A stretch of DNA of 64,000 nt. Origin: an uncultured Clostridia bacterium. Lineage in GTDB: Bacteria > Bacillota > Clostridia > Oscillospirales > Acutalibacteraceae. The notes under the pieces are model-generated. The model saw only the letters and a program-made list of their open reading frames with translations. It made no database searches and was not told the origin of the DNA. Within the stretch, counting starts at the first letter, position 1, and every line of letters begins with the position of its first letter. Both the position numbers and the translations under genes were made by a program. The stretch spans positions 1 through 64,000 of the forward strand of contig CANQXE010000001.1 of the NCBI GenBank assembly GCA_947627725.1, in the 5' to 3' direction. Shown piece by piece: positions 37,661 through 45,975 of the stretch.

Positions 37661-38115
37661 TAGTTTTCATTGCCCTTCAGCTTGTCCATTAAATCATATA
37701 CACCCTGTGAATGATCATAGCTGTTATAAAATCTTTCATACTCATCGGGATTCCAGATTTCAATAATCTTTCCCTTTCCCTTGAACACTACGGTTGTGTC
37801 ATTAGAAAGATTAGCCGCTTCCTTAAGGCGCTGATTTACTGTAAATCTGCCCTGCGAGTCAAGAACAGCTTCTTCCGCATCGTCAAAAAGACTTGTAACC
37901 GCATCATATTTTTGATTTTCAGTACCGTGCTGAATAGACTCATAAATGGACTCAAAGTGGTCCTCGGGATAAAGAGTAAGGCACTTGCATCCCCTTACTG
38001 TAACAGCAGCCATATAAAATTCCCTTCCCAAACGCTCACGCCACTTAGTAGGTATCAAAAGACGACCCTTAGAATCGAGCTTATAGCCCTCAAGGGTACC
38101 GACGAGTAATCGCAT
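37660..38115 (-). CDS. mraZ: Transcriptional regulator MraZ
   Basis: 151-aa DNA-binding protein with two MraZ/AbrB-like half domains: LDSKGRLLIPTKWRERLG (about residues 11-28) and LDSQGRFTVNQRLKEAA (about residues 87-103). It represses the dcw promoter in studied bacteria. ATG at 38115 is preceded by AGGAG with 8 nt spacing; an in-frame ATG six codons upstream would sit before the ribosome site. First gene of the cluster, downstream of a perfect promoter and candidate MraZ boxes. Confidence 0.95.
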   Translation of the reverse strand: MRLLVGTLEGYKLDSKGRLLIPTKWRERLGREFYMAAVTVRGCKCLTLYPEDHFESIYESIQHGTENQKYDAVTSLFDDAEEAVLDSQGRFTVNQRLKEAANLSNDTTVVFKGKGKIIEIWNPDEYERFYNSYDHSQGVYDLMDKLKGNEN

Positions 38116-38143
38116 ATCTTTCTCTCCTCTCATAAGTTTTTTG

Positions 38144-38189
38144 TGGGTTTTAATTGGGATTTTGAATAAATTTATGGGAATTTAATGGA
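38144..38189. promoter_or_regulatory. Candidate MraZ binding repeats
   Basis: On the plus strand TGGG starts at 38144, 38155 and 38175, and TGGA at 38186: spacings 11, 20 and 11, close to helical turns. They lie between the mraZ promoter and its ribosome site. Escherichia coli MraZ binds TGGGN direct repeats about 10 bp apart. Orientation here is opposite to mraZ, which I could not compare with known cases. Confidence 0.5.
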
Positions 38190-38206
38190 TTTTCTGCCAC
38201 AAGTAC

Positions 38207-38235
38207 ATTATAAATAGGAGCAAAGACATTGTCAA
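38207..38235 (-). promoter_or_regulatory. Consensus promoter of mraZ / dcw cluster
   Basis: Minus strand TTGACA, 17 nt spacer, TATAAT: a perfect sigma-A promoter with about 90 nt to the mraZ ATG. No comparable promoter was noticed further inside until ftsZ. Confidence 0.9.
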
Positions 38236-38301
38236 GGAAATTTTTCGGCGGTACTATATTTGTAATTATTTTGTAACAATTAACTTAATTGACTTCAAAT
38301 A

Positions 38302-38330
38302 TTGTGAACTTAACCTTAATATGATATAAT
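38302..38330 (+). promoter_or_regulatory. Promoter of GPH symporter gene
   Basis: TTGTGA, 17 nt spacer, TATAAT on the plus strand, about 38 nt upstream of the symporter ATG and divergent from the mraZ promoter. Confidence 0.65.
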
Positions 38331-38367
38331 TAAAATAATCAGAACTTATGAAAACGAGGAAGCCTGT

Positions 38368-39759
38368 ATGAATGATTACAAATCTACCTGGCGGGAGAAA
38401 ATCGGCTACGGTATCGGCGCGGTCGGTCTTGATTTAAGCTACGGATTGTTTTACTCCTATCTATCCTACTATCTTTCGAGCGTTCTCGGACTTAAAGAGG
38501 GATTCCTTCTTCTTCTCACTCCGCTCGCAAGAATTTGGGACGGCATAAACGACCCTATGATGGGTACAATCGTTGACAACACAAAAACCAAAATGGGAAA
38601 ATACAGACCTTGGATAGTCATAGGTGCGCTGTCAAACGCAGTTGTGCTTACACTTCTTTTTACAAGCTTCGGTATGAGCGGAACAAGGCTTTATATCTAC
38701 ATAGCGGTTATGTACATACTGTGGGGTATGACAAATACAATGGCTGATATCCCCTACTGGTCAATGGTACCGAGCTTTACAACAGACCCGTCGGACAGAA
38801 ATCTTGTTGCTACAGTCGCGAGGACGTTTTCGGGACTCGGTCAGGGAATTATTACAGTTATGACACCTATAATTCTGCCCCTCCTTTCAACAGGTATGAC
38901 GACCGATAAGGGATACTCCGCCTCAGGCTTTTCAAGATGGGCATTCATATGTGCCGCCGCACTTGTGGCTTTTTCGTTGATATGCGTATTGTCAACAAAG
39001 GAAAAGCACGTTATTTACAATAATAATGAAAAATTTTCTTTTAAAAAGATGTTTAAGGTTATCGCTCACAATGACCAGCTTGTAGTTTTCATAATATTCG
39101 CGATGGTATCAAATTCAGGCTGGTATCTTACAAGCTCAACGGCGGTTTATTATTTTACGGACGTACTCGGACAGCCGACGGCGCAAAGCCTTTTCTCGAC
39201 AATCGGAGCAATCGGCTCGGTACTCGGACTTTTAGTTATCCCTGTTCTTTCAAAGAAAATGAGCAAGAGAAGCATCTATCAGTTTTCACTGATTCTGACG
39301 ATTGCCGGTTACGCTCTTATGTTCCTTTTCGGACCGATTCTGGGCATTACAATTGCTCTTGATATAAGCTATATTCTCGCATCAATCGGTATCGGCTCAA
39401 TGTTTGTTGCGCAAACAGTTTTCCTTGCGGACATTGTTGACTATGGGGAATATAAAAACGGCGAGAGAAACGAGTCAATTACCTTTTCAATGAAGGGCTT
39501 TTTGCAAAAGCTTGCGTACACGATACAGACGATAATACTCTTCGGCGGACTCAAGCTTGTAGGATATAATCAGCAGATTATGACGGGAACGGTAAACAAT
39601 TCAACAAAATCCGCAATCGGCATTATCGCCTTTGGTATACCGCCTGTTCTTGTACTGATTTCACTTATTATCTTTTCAGTCAAATTTAAAATTCACGGTG
39701 AGCTCGCCGACAAAGTACACGATTATATTGTTGAAAAGCGAAATCATGAATGTCTGTAA
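38368..39759 (+). CDS. GPH (MelB-type) sugar:cation symporter
   Basis: 463-aa major facilitator with about twelve membrane segments, of the glycoside-pentoside-hexuronide:cation symporter family. It has KIGYGIGAVGLDLSYGLFY at the start and LTPLARIWDGINDPMMG plus GKYRPWIV (about residues 50-94), the MelB-type cation site and loop 2-3 signature. It imports a glycoside with sodium or protons. AGGA precedes the ATG. Monocistronic with its own promoter and terminator; sugar unknown. Confidence 0.9.
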   Translation: MNDYKSTWREKIGYGIGAVGLDLSYGLFYSYLSYYLSSVLGLKEGFLLLLTPLARIWDGINDPMMGTIVDNTKTKMGKYRPWIVIGALSNAVVLTLLFTSFGMSGTRLYIYIAVMYILWGMTNTMADIPYWSMVPSFTTDPSDRNLVATVARTFSGLGQGIITVMTPIILPLLSTGMTTDKGYSASGFSRWAFICAAALVAFSLICVLSTKEKHVIYNNNEKFSFKKMFKVIAHNDQLVVFIIFAMVSNSGWYLTSSTAVYYFTDVLGQPTAQSLFSTIGAIGSVLGLLVIPVLSKKMSKRSIYQFSLILTIAGYALMFLFGPILGITIALDISYILASIGIGSMFVAQTVFLADIVDYGEYKNGERNESITFSMKGFLQKLAYTIQTIILFGGLKLVGYNQQIMTGTVNNSTKSAIGIIAFGIPPVLVLISLIIFSVKFKIHGELADKVHDYIVEKRNHECL

Positions 39760-39779
39760 AAAACTAAATTCACCCAAAC

Positions 39780-39819
39780 AAAAAATCCTGAGCGAATCAA
39801 CATTCACTCAGGATTTTTT
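39780..39819 (+). terminator. Rho-independent terminator (probably bidirectional)
   Basis: Stem AAAAATCCTGAG / CTCAGGATTTTT between the converging symporter and phospholipase-like genes, with T-runs on both strands. Confidence 0.85.
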
Positions 39820-39829
39820 AACGCCATAT

Positions 39830-40480
39830 TCATAATTTTACATTTCTTTTTATAAGCTCTTCATAAATTTTTTGAGGCATTTTTGAAACGAAATTTTCCA
39901 AGACCTCGGGCGGAGTGTATTTATAGGTCATTTCCTCCGGCTCGTTTGTATCGTAAAATGAAACGATATATTTCATTCGATTTGCGATTTCATTGTTCTT
40001 ATAAAAATCAGGATACGGCTCGTCAAAGCCCTTATAGGTTTTAAAAAGCTCAAAGGATTTGCTCGTATTGTTTTTAAAGTATAAAAAATCGAGATTATAC
40101 CATTCTCTTTTAACCGCCCTTGATAATTCCCTGTGGGTATCAAAGGAACCGTATTTTTCCTCAATACTGTATGTGAAATCATTTACAAAGGCAGAGTCAG
40201 TCATAAGATGAACAAAGTAACCTATATAGAAGGACTTTTTATTTATATCCGTTTCATTTTTTATAAATTCATTATATATAAAGGGATAATCACACCTGCC
40301 CTTGTCTCCCTCATAAGCGTAGTGGGTTATTTCACTCGGAGGGTTATATCCCCTTTTGTCCTTATACGGAACACCGCAGTCGGGCGCAATATTGCCGATT
40401 ATAAAATATTTTTTATTAAGATTAGGTACTCTTTCAAGAAACCAGTCCGCTATCCTGAAATGAATTGCCCAAGACGCCAT
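39830..40480 (-). CDS. Zinc-dependent phospholipase C family protein
   Basis: 216-aa protein resembling the zinc-dependent phospholipase C / S1-P1 nuclease-like fold. Conserved metal-ligand candidates are the N-terminal ASWAIHFRIADWFL, GNIAPDCG (about residues 30-37), SEITHYAY and YFVHLMTDSAFV (about residues 86-97). No signal peptide is seen, unlike secreted toxins, so it is probably an intracellular hydrolase of unknown substrate. ATG 40480 is chosen; GGAGG lies 6 nt before it, and the GTG two codons earlier is inside that site. Confidence 0.75.
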   Translation of the reverse strand: MASWAIHFRIADWFLERVPNLNKKYFIIGNIAPDCGVPYKDKRGYNPPSEITHYAYEGDKGRCDYPFIYNEFIKNETDINKKSFYIGYFVHLMTDSAFVNDFTYSIEEKYGSFDTHRELSRAVKREWYNLDFLYFKNNTSKSFELFKTYKGFDEPYPDFYKNNEIANRMKYIVSFYDTNEPEEMTYKYTPPEVLENFVSKMPQKIYEELIKRNVKL

Positions 40481-40497
40481 ATTCACCCTCCGTTACA

Positions 40498-40525
40498 AAA
40501 TGAAAGGCACTCAATGAGTGCCCTT
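40498..40525 (-). terminator. Rho-independent terminator
   Basis: Minus-strand stem AAGGGCACTC / GAGTGCCTT with loop ATT and a T-rich tail, directly after the coiled-coil gene. Confidence 0.82.
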
Positions 40526-40530
40526 AAAAC

Positions 40531-41094
40531 TTAATTCTTATTTTTATTCTGGCTGTTCATTATTCCCTGTCGGATACGTCTTACATCCGAAAGCGCTTTG
40601 TAAAGCGAATCGTCAATTGCAAGGAGCGTATCGTCCGCATAGTTATTGACTGCCGTGAGCATTTCCCGTGACTTGTTCTGTGCGGTCGTAACCATTTCAT
40701 TTGCCTGGTTTGTAGCATTGCCGAGAATTTCCGACGCCTGATTCTGTGCGTCGGTAATATAAGCGTCGCCCTGCTCCTTAGCCTTTGCGATAATATCAGC
40801 GGCCTCAGCCTGTGCCGTCTGCGTAATCTGGTCTCTTGCGACAAGCTCCCTTGCCTGCTCCTGTGCCTTTGCGATGATATCGGCGGCCTGCTTGTTTGCT
40901 TCCTCAAGAATATTATTTCTTGAATCGACAATAGCCTTTGCCTGCTTCGTTTCCTGAGGAGTATTTAAACGGATATCCTCAATGATGGTCTTAATCTTAT
41001 CAACGTCAACAGCATATTTTTTACTGAGCGGAATTGAGGTAGCGTCATCAAGCACATCCTCTAAATCTTCAAGCAAAATATCGGTATTTGTCAT
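40531..41094 (-). CDS. Coiled-coil protein (DivIVA / ATPase-subunit-like)
   Basis: 187-aa protein almost wholly of alanine- and glutamine-rich coiled coil. Repeated ADIIAKAQEQARE / ADIIAKAKEQGDA units give an ATP synthase b/H-subunit or DivIVA-like look, which is how such proteins are usually named. No membrane segment. The C-terminus LYKALSDVRRIRQGIM is conserved-looking. It lies 1 nt after coaD in the same operon and precedes a terminator. Function unknown. Confidence 0.7.
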   Translation of the reverse strand: MTNTDILLEDLEDVLDDATSIPLSKKYAVDVDKIKTIIEDIRLNTPQETKQAKAIVDSRNNILEEANKQAADIIAKAQEQARELVARDQITQTAQAEAADIIAKAKEQGDAYITDAQNQASEILGNATNQANEMVTTAQNKSREMLTAVNNYADDTLLAIDDSLYKALSDVRRIRQGIMNSQNKNKN

Positions 41095-41095
41095 T

Positions 41096-41578
41096 TTATT
41101 TTTCTCCTTTACATCTTAAATTAATGTCATTAACTATTTCCTTGGGAACATATGGTGAAATATCGCCGCCGAGACTGCAAACCTCTTTCACCATACTTGA
41201 GGAAAGAAACATATTTTCACCCTTTGCGGCAAGAAATACGGTTTCAATCCTTGAATACAGACTTTTATTTATAAGTGCCTGCTGAAATTCGTAATCAAAA
41301 TCAGACACGGCACGAAGTCCCTTGACAATTGCAACGGCTTTCTTATTTTTTGCATAGTCAACCAAAAGACCGTTATATGTATCTATTTCAATCCCTTTAT
41401 TTGGAGTACACTTTTTTAAAAGCGCTATTCTTTCTTCAACCGTGAAAGCAGATTTTTTTGTACTGTTATTCATAACAAGAACAATAACCTTATCAAAAAG
41501 CTCTGCCGCGCGTTCAATAATATCAAGATGTCCCAGCGTTACAGGGTCAAAGCTGCCGGGACAAATAGCAATCTTCAT
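41096..41578 (-). CDS. coaD: Phosphopantetheine adenylyltransferase CoaD
   Basis: 160-aa enzyme of coenzyme A synthesis joining 4'-phosphopantetheine and ATP. PGSFDPVTLGHLDII (nucleotidyltransferase T/HxGH site), GLRAVSDFDYEFQ (about residues 87-99) and LSSSMVKEV are diagnostic. The second ATG (41578) is chosen because MKIAICPGSFDP matches family starts and AGGA is 9 nt before it; an ATG two codons upstream overlaps the rsmD stop. Downstream of rsmD, the usual pair. Confidence 0.95.
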   Translation of the reverse strand: MKIAICPGSFDPVTLGHLDIIERAAELFDKVIVLVMNNSTKKSAFTVEERIALLKKCTPNKGIEIDTYNGLLVDYAKNKKAVAIVKGLRAVSDFDYEFQQALINKSLYSRIETVFLAAKGENMFLSSSMVKEVCSLGGDISPYVPKEIVNDINLRCKGEK

Positions 41579-41583
41579 CGGCA

Positions 41584-42123
41584 TTATTCCTTTCGGTAAA
41601 GAGTAAGCTTAGTTTTGCCGTATTTTCTGATTCTGTCTGCTCTCCAACCGTCGATAATTTCAGGAAGCTTTTCACCGGCTGAAGTTTCACAAATAACTAT
41701 TCCGTCACCTGACATCATAGGCAAAAGCAACGGAAGAGAGTTATCTATCAAGCCCTGATTATACGGCGGGTCAAGAAAGGCAATATCAAAATTATCCTTT
41801 TTCATTAAAAAGGATAGAGCGTCGCTTAAAACGACCTTTGCATTATTTGCAAGCCCGCAATGTGAAAGATTACCCTCCACTACCTTCAATGCCTGCCTGT
41901 TATTTTCAACAAACGTACAATGCCTTGCACCGCGTGACAGCGCCTCAATACCAAGCTGACCGGAGCCGGCAAAAAGATCAAGCACTTTTTTATCCTCAAT
42001 CTCGAACTGAATCATTGAAAATAAAGCCTCTTTAACAGATTCGGTTGTCGGTCTTGTGACATCCTCACCGGGCAGAGTTTCAAGTCTTCTGCCTCTGGCT
42101 ATGCCTGTAATAACACGCATCAT
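41584..42123 (-). CDS. rsmD: 16S rRNA m2G966 methyltransferase RsmD
   Basis: 179-aa methyltransferase with RVITGIARGRRLETL at the start, RPTTESVKEALFSMI, the SAM site LDLFAGSGQLGIEALSRGA (about residues 48-66) and the catalytic DPPYNQG (about residues 120-126). First gene of an operon with coaD and the coiled-coil gene. AAGGA precedes the tandem ATGs. Confidence 0.95.
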   Translation of the reverse strand: MMRVITGIARGRRLETLPGEDVTRPTTESVKEALFSMIQFEIEDKKVLDLFAGSGQLGIEALSRGARHCTFVENNRQALKVVEGNLSHCGLANNAKVVLSDALSFLMKKDNFDIAFLDPPYNQGLIDNSLPLLLPMMSGDGIVICETSAGEKLPEIIDGWRADRIRKYGKTKLTLYRKE

Positions 42124-42152
42124 TTATGCTCTTCCTTGTAAATCGGCGGGAG

Positions 42153-42223
42153 TATCTCATTCAAATGAGATATTCCAACTGTTACTATTTACCTATTATA
42201 CAAATTAGAATTTTATTAGTCAA
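42153..42223 (-). promoter_or_regulatory. Promoter and leader hairpin of rsmD operon
   Basis: Minus strand TTGACT, 17 nt spacer, TATAAT at 42195-42223. The leader then contains an 8-bp hairpin TATCTCAT / ATGAGATA with a four-base loop (42153-42172), without a T-run, so not a terminator. Confidence 0.75.
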
Positions 42224-42240
42224 GACGATTAATACTATTT

Positions 42241-44061
42241 TTACAAATTATGATAAAAATTAAACACCTGCCGAGCATTTTTTTCACTTATGCCGGGAAC
42301 TTTTATCAAATCATCAATGTCAGCATTTTTTATGGCGGTAACAGTTTTAAAATGCTTTAAAAGCGCCTTTGCCTTTGCGTCTCCGATACCATCAACTTTT
42401 GTCAGTGAAGTGGATAGCGTACTCTTTTTATGCTTATTATGGTGATAGGTTATTGCAAAGCGGTGTACCTCCTCTTGTATGGAGGAAACAAGCGTAAATA
42501 CCTGTCTGTGAGAATTAATTTCAATTTCGCCGCCGCTCAGAGCAATCGCTCTTGTCCTGTGTTTATTATCCTTAACCATACCGAAAACAGGAACATCAAG
42601 TCCCATTGATTTTATGACAGGTAAAACAGCGTTTACCTGAGGCTCTCCGCCGTCAAGAAGAATTAGGTCGGGAAGAATTTTAAACGTACTCCCCTCTTCG
42701 TCGTTATAGTAATGATTAAAGCGCCTTGCCAGTACCTCCTGCATAGAACCGACATCATTCTGCCCGTCAAAGCCTTTAATTGAAAAACGTTTGTAAGCGC
42801 TTTTCATCGGTCTGCCATTGTGGAATACTACCATTCCCGCAACATTGTCCGCGCCGAAAGTGTGTGAAATATCATAGGATTCAATATATTCAGGCAGCTT
42901 ATCAAGTCCGAGTAAATCCCTTAGCTCCTCAAGCGCGGCAAGCTCCCTGCCGAGCCTGCCCTGCTGCTGGGCAAGATGCTCGTTGGCGTTGTTGATACAC
43001 ATATTTACAATTGACAGATGCTCGCCCTTTTGAGGATGAATAAATTCGACCTTTCTGCCTCTTTTGCTTTCAAGAAATTCTCCGAGCAGCTCCTCGTCTG
43101 CAATTTCACCGTCTACCGCGATGCGCGACGGAATACGTTCACGCATTGAATAATAACGCTCTATAAGCTCAAAGCGTGCCTGCGGTAAATCATCAACAGG
43201 CTCAATCAGCCAGTATTCCGTGTCCGTCAGCTTGCCGTGTTCAAAGCGTATAACCTCAAAGCAAGCCTTTTTATTTGAATTAACTAAGGCAAAAACATCC
43301 TCCTCAGGCACATTGATGGAAACTACCTTCTGCTTTTCCTCAAGATTTTTAATTGCCTTGATTCTGTCACGGAGCTTTGCCGCTTCCTCAAATTGCAGAT
43401 TTTCAGAAAGCTCAAGCATCTGCGCCTGCATTTCACGGACTGCTTTAACGCTGCCGCCCTTTAAAAATGAAATGGCGTCCTCTACATTATGGGCATATTC
43501 CTCCTGTTTTATACGCGCGGCACATGGCGCCGAGCAAAGATTCATAAAGCCGTTAAGGCAAGGTCTGCTTTTACCGTAATCTCTCGGGAATTTTTTGTTG
43601 CAGCGAGGAAGCTTAAATATTTTCAGCGTTTCCTCAACAGCCTGCTTTACGGAAAAATTTGACGTGTACGGACCTATATACGTTGCGCCGTCATCGTCCA
43701 TACGCTTGCACTCACGAATACGGGGAAATTCCTCTTTGGTTATTTTAATATAATTATAGCCCTTATCGTCTTTTAAAAGAATATTATACTTGGGCTGGTG
43801 CTGCTTTATCAGTGAGCACTCAAGAACGAGAGCCTCAAACTCGCTGTCGCAGAGAATGTAGTCGAAATCGTTAACATTCTCAACCATTCTGATAACCTTA
43901 AGAGAATGATTTGAATGTGAGCCGAAATACGATGACACGCGGTTTTTAAGCTTTTTCGCCTTGCCGATATAAATAATTTTTTTATTTTTGTTTTTCATTA
44001 TATAAACGCCGGGCTGAAGCGGCAGAGCCATTGCCTTTTTCCTAAGATCCTTTTCGGTCAC
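42241..44061 (-). CDS. uvrC: Excinuclease ABC subunit C, UvrC
   Basis: 606-aa nucleotide excision repair nuclease. N-terminal GIY-YIG domain (PGVYIMKNKNKKIIYIGKAK, residues 18-37), UVR domain near residues 200-235 (ENLQFEEAAKLRDRIKAI), the RNase H-like C-terminal nuclease with YDISHTFGADNVAGMVVF, and helix-hairpin-helix motifs at the end (KVDGIGDAKAKALLKHF). Full length. Single gene between the HPr terminator and the rsmD promoter. Confidence 0.97.
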   Translation of the reverse strand: MTEKDLRKKAMALPLQPGVYIMKNKNKKIIYIGKAKKLKNRVSSYFGSHSNHSLKVIRMVENVNDFDYILCDSEFEALVLECSLIKQHQPKYNILLKDDKGYNYIKITKEEFPRIRECKRMDDDGATYIGPYTSNFSVKQAVEETLKIFKLPRCNKKFPRDYGKSRPCLNGFMNLCSAPCAARIKQEEYAHNVEDAISFLKGGSVKAVREMQAQMLELSENLQFEEAAKLRDRIKAIKNLEEKQKVVSINVPEEDVFALVNSNKKACFEVIRFEHGKLTDTEYWLIEPVDDLPQARFELIERYYSMRERIPSRIAVDGEIADEELLGEFLESKRGRKVEFIHPQKGEHLSIVNMCINNANEHLAQQQGRLGRELAALEELRDLLGLDKLPEYIESYDISHTFGADNVAGMVVFHNGRPMKSAYKRFSIKGFDGQNDVGSMQEVLARRFNHYYNDEEGSTFKILPDLILLDGGEPQVNAVLPVIKSMGLDVPVFGMVKDNKHRTRAIALSGGEIEINSHRQVFTLVSSIQEEVHRFAITYHHNKHKKSTLSTSLTKVDGIGDAKAKALLKHFKTVTAIKNADIDDLIKVPGISEKNARQVFNFYHNL

Positions 44062-44129
44062 GGTATCACTCCCTTCAGTAAAACTATTGCGTTAATATAT
44101 CATAAAATTATTTTAACACAATTCAAACA

Positions 44130-44164
44130 AAAAATAAATAAAGCACAGCAAAATACTGTGCTTT
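44130..44164 (-). terminator. Rho-independent terminator of the HPr gene
   Basis: Minus-strand stem AAAGCACAG / CTGTGCTTT with a seven-base loop and a T-rich tail. Confidence 0.85.
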
Positions 44165-44192
44165 GTAAATTTGTAATAATGTAAATTCTTAA

Positions 44193-44456
44193 TCACTCAG
44201 TAAAACCGCTTTTTACTAAAGCTACAAGACCCTCAACAGCGTCCTCCTCATCTGAGCCGTCAGCAATGATTCGGATATCTGTTCCGCCCATAATGCCGAG
44301 TGAAAGAACGCCCAAAAGACTTTTTGCGTTTACTCTTCTCTCTTCCTTCTCAACCCAGATTGATGACTTGAACTCATTAGCTTTTTGGATAAAGAAAGTT
44401 GCGGGACGCGCATGAAGACCAACCTGATTTTCAACCTTTACATCTTTAACAAACAT
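44193..44456 (-). CDS. ptsH: Phosphocarrier protein HPr
   Basis: 87-aa HPr of the PEP:sugar phosphotransferase system. His15 in QVGLHARPATFF accepts phosphate from enzyme I. The regulatory Ser46 lies in NAKSLLGVLSLGI and is the HPr-kinase site used for CcpA-type catabolite control in Firmicutes. Both being present argues for HPr rather than Crh. No enzyme I gene is adjacent. Own promoter and terminator; a perfect palindrome lies in its leader. Confidence 0.93.
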   Translation of the reverse strand: MFVKDVKVENQVGLHARPATFFIQKANEFKSSIWVEKEERRVNAKSLLGVLSLGIMGGTDIRIIADGSDEEDAVEGLVALVKSGFTE

Positions 44457-44480
44457 AATAATAACCTCTCATTCCTTGAA

Positions 44481-44498
44481 TATACAATATATTGTATA
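44481..44498. repeat. Perfect 18-bp palindrome in the ptsH leader
   Basis: TATACAATATATTGTATA reads the same on both strands, 25 nt before the ptsH ATG and about 30 nt downstream of the -10 box. It could be an operator or a leader hairpin. Its AT-rich character leaves chance possible. Confidence 0.6.
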
Positions 44499-44527
44499 AA
44501 TTAAACTTATTTTATTCTTCTTTCCAT

Positions 44528-44555
44528 ATTATATCACCAAATTAATTTCGGTCAA
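44528..44555 (-). promoter_or_regulatory. Promoter of ptsH
   Basis: Minus strand TTGACC, 16 nt spacer, TATAAT, about 70 nt before the HPr ATG. Confidence 0.75.
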
Positions 44556-44636
44556 TAAGTTATAATGAAGTTCGTTTGACTTGTTAATTTCAAACAAAAT
44601 AAATGACTGCTATTTGTGCAATTTTCACATAATTTT

Positions 44637-45368
44637 TTAATCTCTTTTAAGATTCGACAAAAATTCTATATCTTCTTTTGAAAGGTCCGCATTATCAAGC
44701 ATATCCGGGCGTCGTTCTAATGTCCTTTTAAGCGACTGCTCACGCCTCCATTTTTCTACATTTGCGTGGTGACCGGAAAGTAAAACTTCAGGCACTTCTC
44801 TGCCCTGCCACTCGGCAGGATGCGTATACTGAGGATATTCTAAAAGTGAATTAAAATGGCTCTCCTCCTCAAAGGATTCTTCGCCGCTGAGGACTCCCGG
44901 AAGTATTCTTGATACAGCGTCAGCAACAATCAGCGCGGGAAGTTCTCCGCCCGTAAGTACATAATCGCCGACAGAAATTTCTTCCGGCTCAAGCGCCTCT
45001 ATTACTCTCTCGTCTATGCCTTCATAATGACCGCAGAGAAGCGCTATATTGTCAAGCCGGGCAAGCTCCTTAATCCTACCCTGTGTTAAGGTTTTGCCCT
45101 GCGGCGTAAGATAAATTAAATGCGGCTTTGTACCGATTTCTTCACAGAGAGATAAATAGCAGTCATAAATCGGCTGGGGCGCCATAATCATACCCATTCC
45201 GCCTCCGTATGGCTTGTCGTCAACGCGCCTGTGCTTGTCGAGTGTATAATTACGGATATCTATACAGTTTATCTCAACCTTACCCGCCTTTCTCGCTCTG
45301 CCGATTATTGATTCACTCATTACGGCGTTGCACATTTCGGGAAATAACGTCAAAATATCAATTCTCAT
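44637..45368 (-). CDS. trmD: tRNA m1G37 methyltransferase TrmD
   Basis: 243-aa SPOUT-class methyltransferase acting on tRNA G37. DILTLFPEMCNAVM, DKPYGGGMGMIMAPQPI (about residues 51-67), CGHYEGIDERV and SVGDYVLTGGELPA (knotted SAM site, about residues 131-144) are diagnostic. ATG 45368 is chosen over the TTG one codon earlier. It overlaps the rimM 3' end, the usual order. Last gene of the ylxM-ffh operon. Confidence 0.95.
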   Translation of the reverse strand: MRIDILTLFPEMCNAVMSESIIGRARKAGKVEINCIDIRNYTLDKHRRVDDKPYGGGMGMIMAPQPIYDCYLSLCEEIGTKPHLIYLTPQGKTLTQGRIKELARLDNIALLCGHYEGIDERVIEALEPEEISVGDYVLTGGELPALIVADAVSRILPGVLSGEESFEEESHFNSLLEYPQYTHPAEWQGREVPEVLLSGHHANVEKWRREQSLKRTLERRPDMLDNADLSKEDIEFLSNLKRD

Positions 45369-45867
45369 CAAAAAGCCCTTTCATTTTCTTAATTCTGATA
45401 ACCTGATATTCAGTATTGATTTCCTTAACAATATCGGGAATTGCGGGAATGAGTGTGTGCTTGCCCCATGATTCAATATCGTAAATATCACAGGAGCCGT
45501 AGTTAAGAACATCATCAACCCTGCCGTATTCCTCCTCAGTATCTATATCAACAACATAACATCCAATAAGGTCGGCAATATAGTTTGCATTCTCATCAAT
45601 CTCCGCGTCATCACGGTTGCAGTAGAGTATGCGCCCTTTTAACTGCTCTGCCTTTTCAATAGTATCAATACTCTCAAGTTTAATAATCGCTGTATTTTTT
45701 TGAAAGCGTACGGAAAGAACTTTAATAGGTTTTTCACCCTTGTCGTCAAGGTATAAAACATCAAACTGTTTAAGATAATCAATACCATCGCACCAAAGAG
45801 TGAGCTTGAGCTCGCCCTTAATTCCATGGGTGTTATTGATTTTTCCCACTTCCAAATACCGTTTCAT
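45358..45867 (-). CDS. rimM: Ribosome maturation factor RimM
   Basis: 169-aa 30S assembly factor. The N-terminal beta-barrel has VGKINNTHGIKGELKL and ESIDTIEKAEQLKGRILY; the C-terminal PRC-barrel has YIADLIGCYVVD and HTLIPAIPDIVKEI. The stop lies within the trmD start. It is 108 nt downstream of khpA with an intervening hairpin. Confidence 0.93.
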   Translation of the reverse strand: MKRYLEVGKINNTHGIKGELKLTLWCDGIDYLKQFDVLYLDDKGEKPIKVLSVRFQKNTAIIKLESIDTIEKAEQLKGRILYCNRDDAEIDENANYIADLIGCYVVDIDTEEEYGRVDDVLNYGSCDIYDIESWGKHTLIPAIPDIVKEINTEYQVIRIKKMKGLFDEN

Positions 45868-45939
45868 TTAATCACCCGCGTGTATTATATATGTTTTTAA
45901 ATAATTTATCAATAGTATAAGCGCTTATATAAATTTTTA

Positions 45940-45974
45940 CAAAAAGGACCGTACTTTAAAAGTACGATCCTTTT
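45940..45974 (-). terminator. Hairpin terminator between khpA and rimM
   Basis: A 12-13 bp stem (AAAGGATCGTAC / GTACGGTCCTTT) with a T-run on the minus strand lies directly after khpA. As rimM and trmD follow, it may attenuate rather than fully end the operon; no clear new promoter was seen before rimM. Confidence 0.75.
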
Positions 45975-45975
45975 A

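Noticed and set aside
42153-42172. Terminator between uvrC and rsmD
   Set aside because: The hairpin has no T-run and lies downstream of the rsmD promoter, so it belongs to the rsmD leader.
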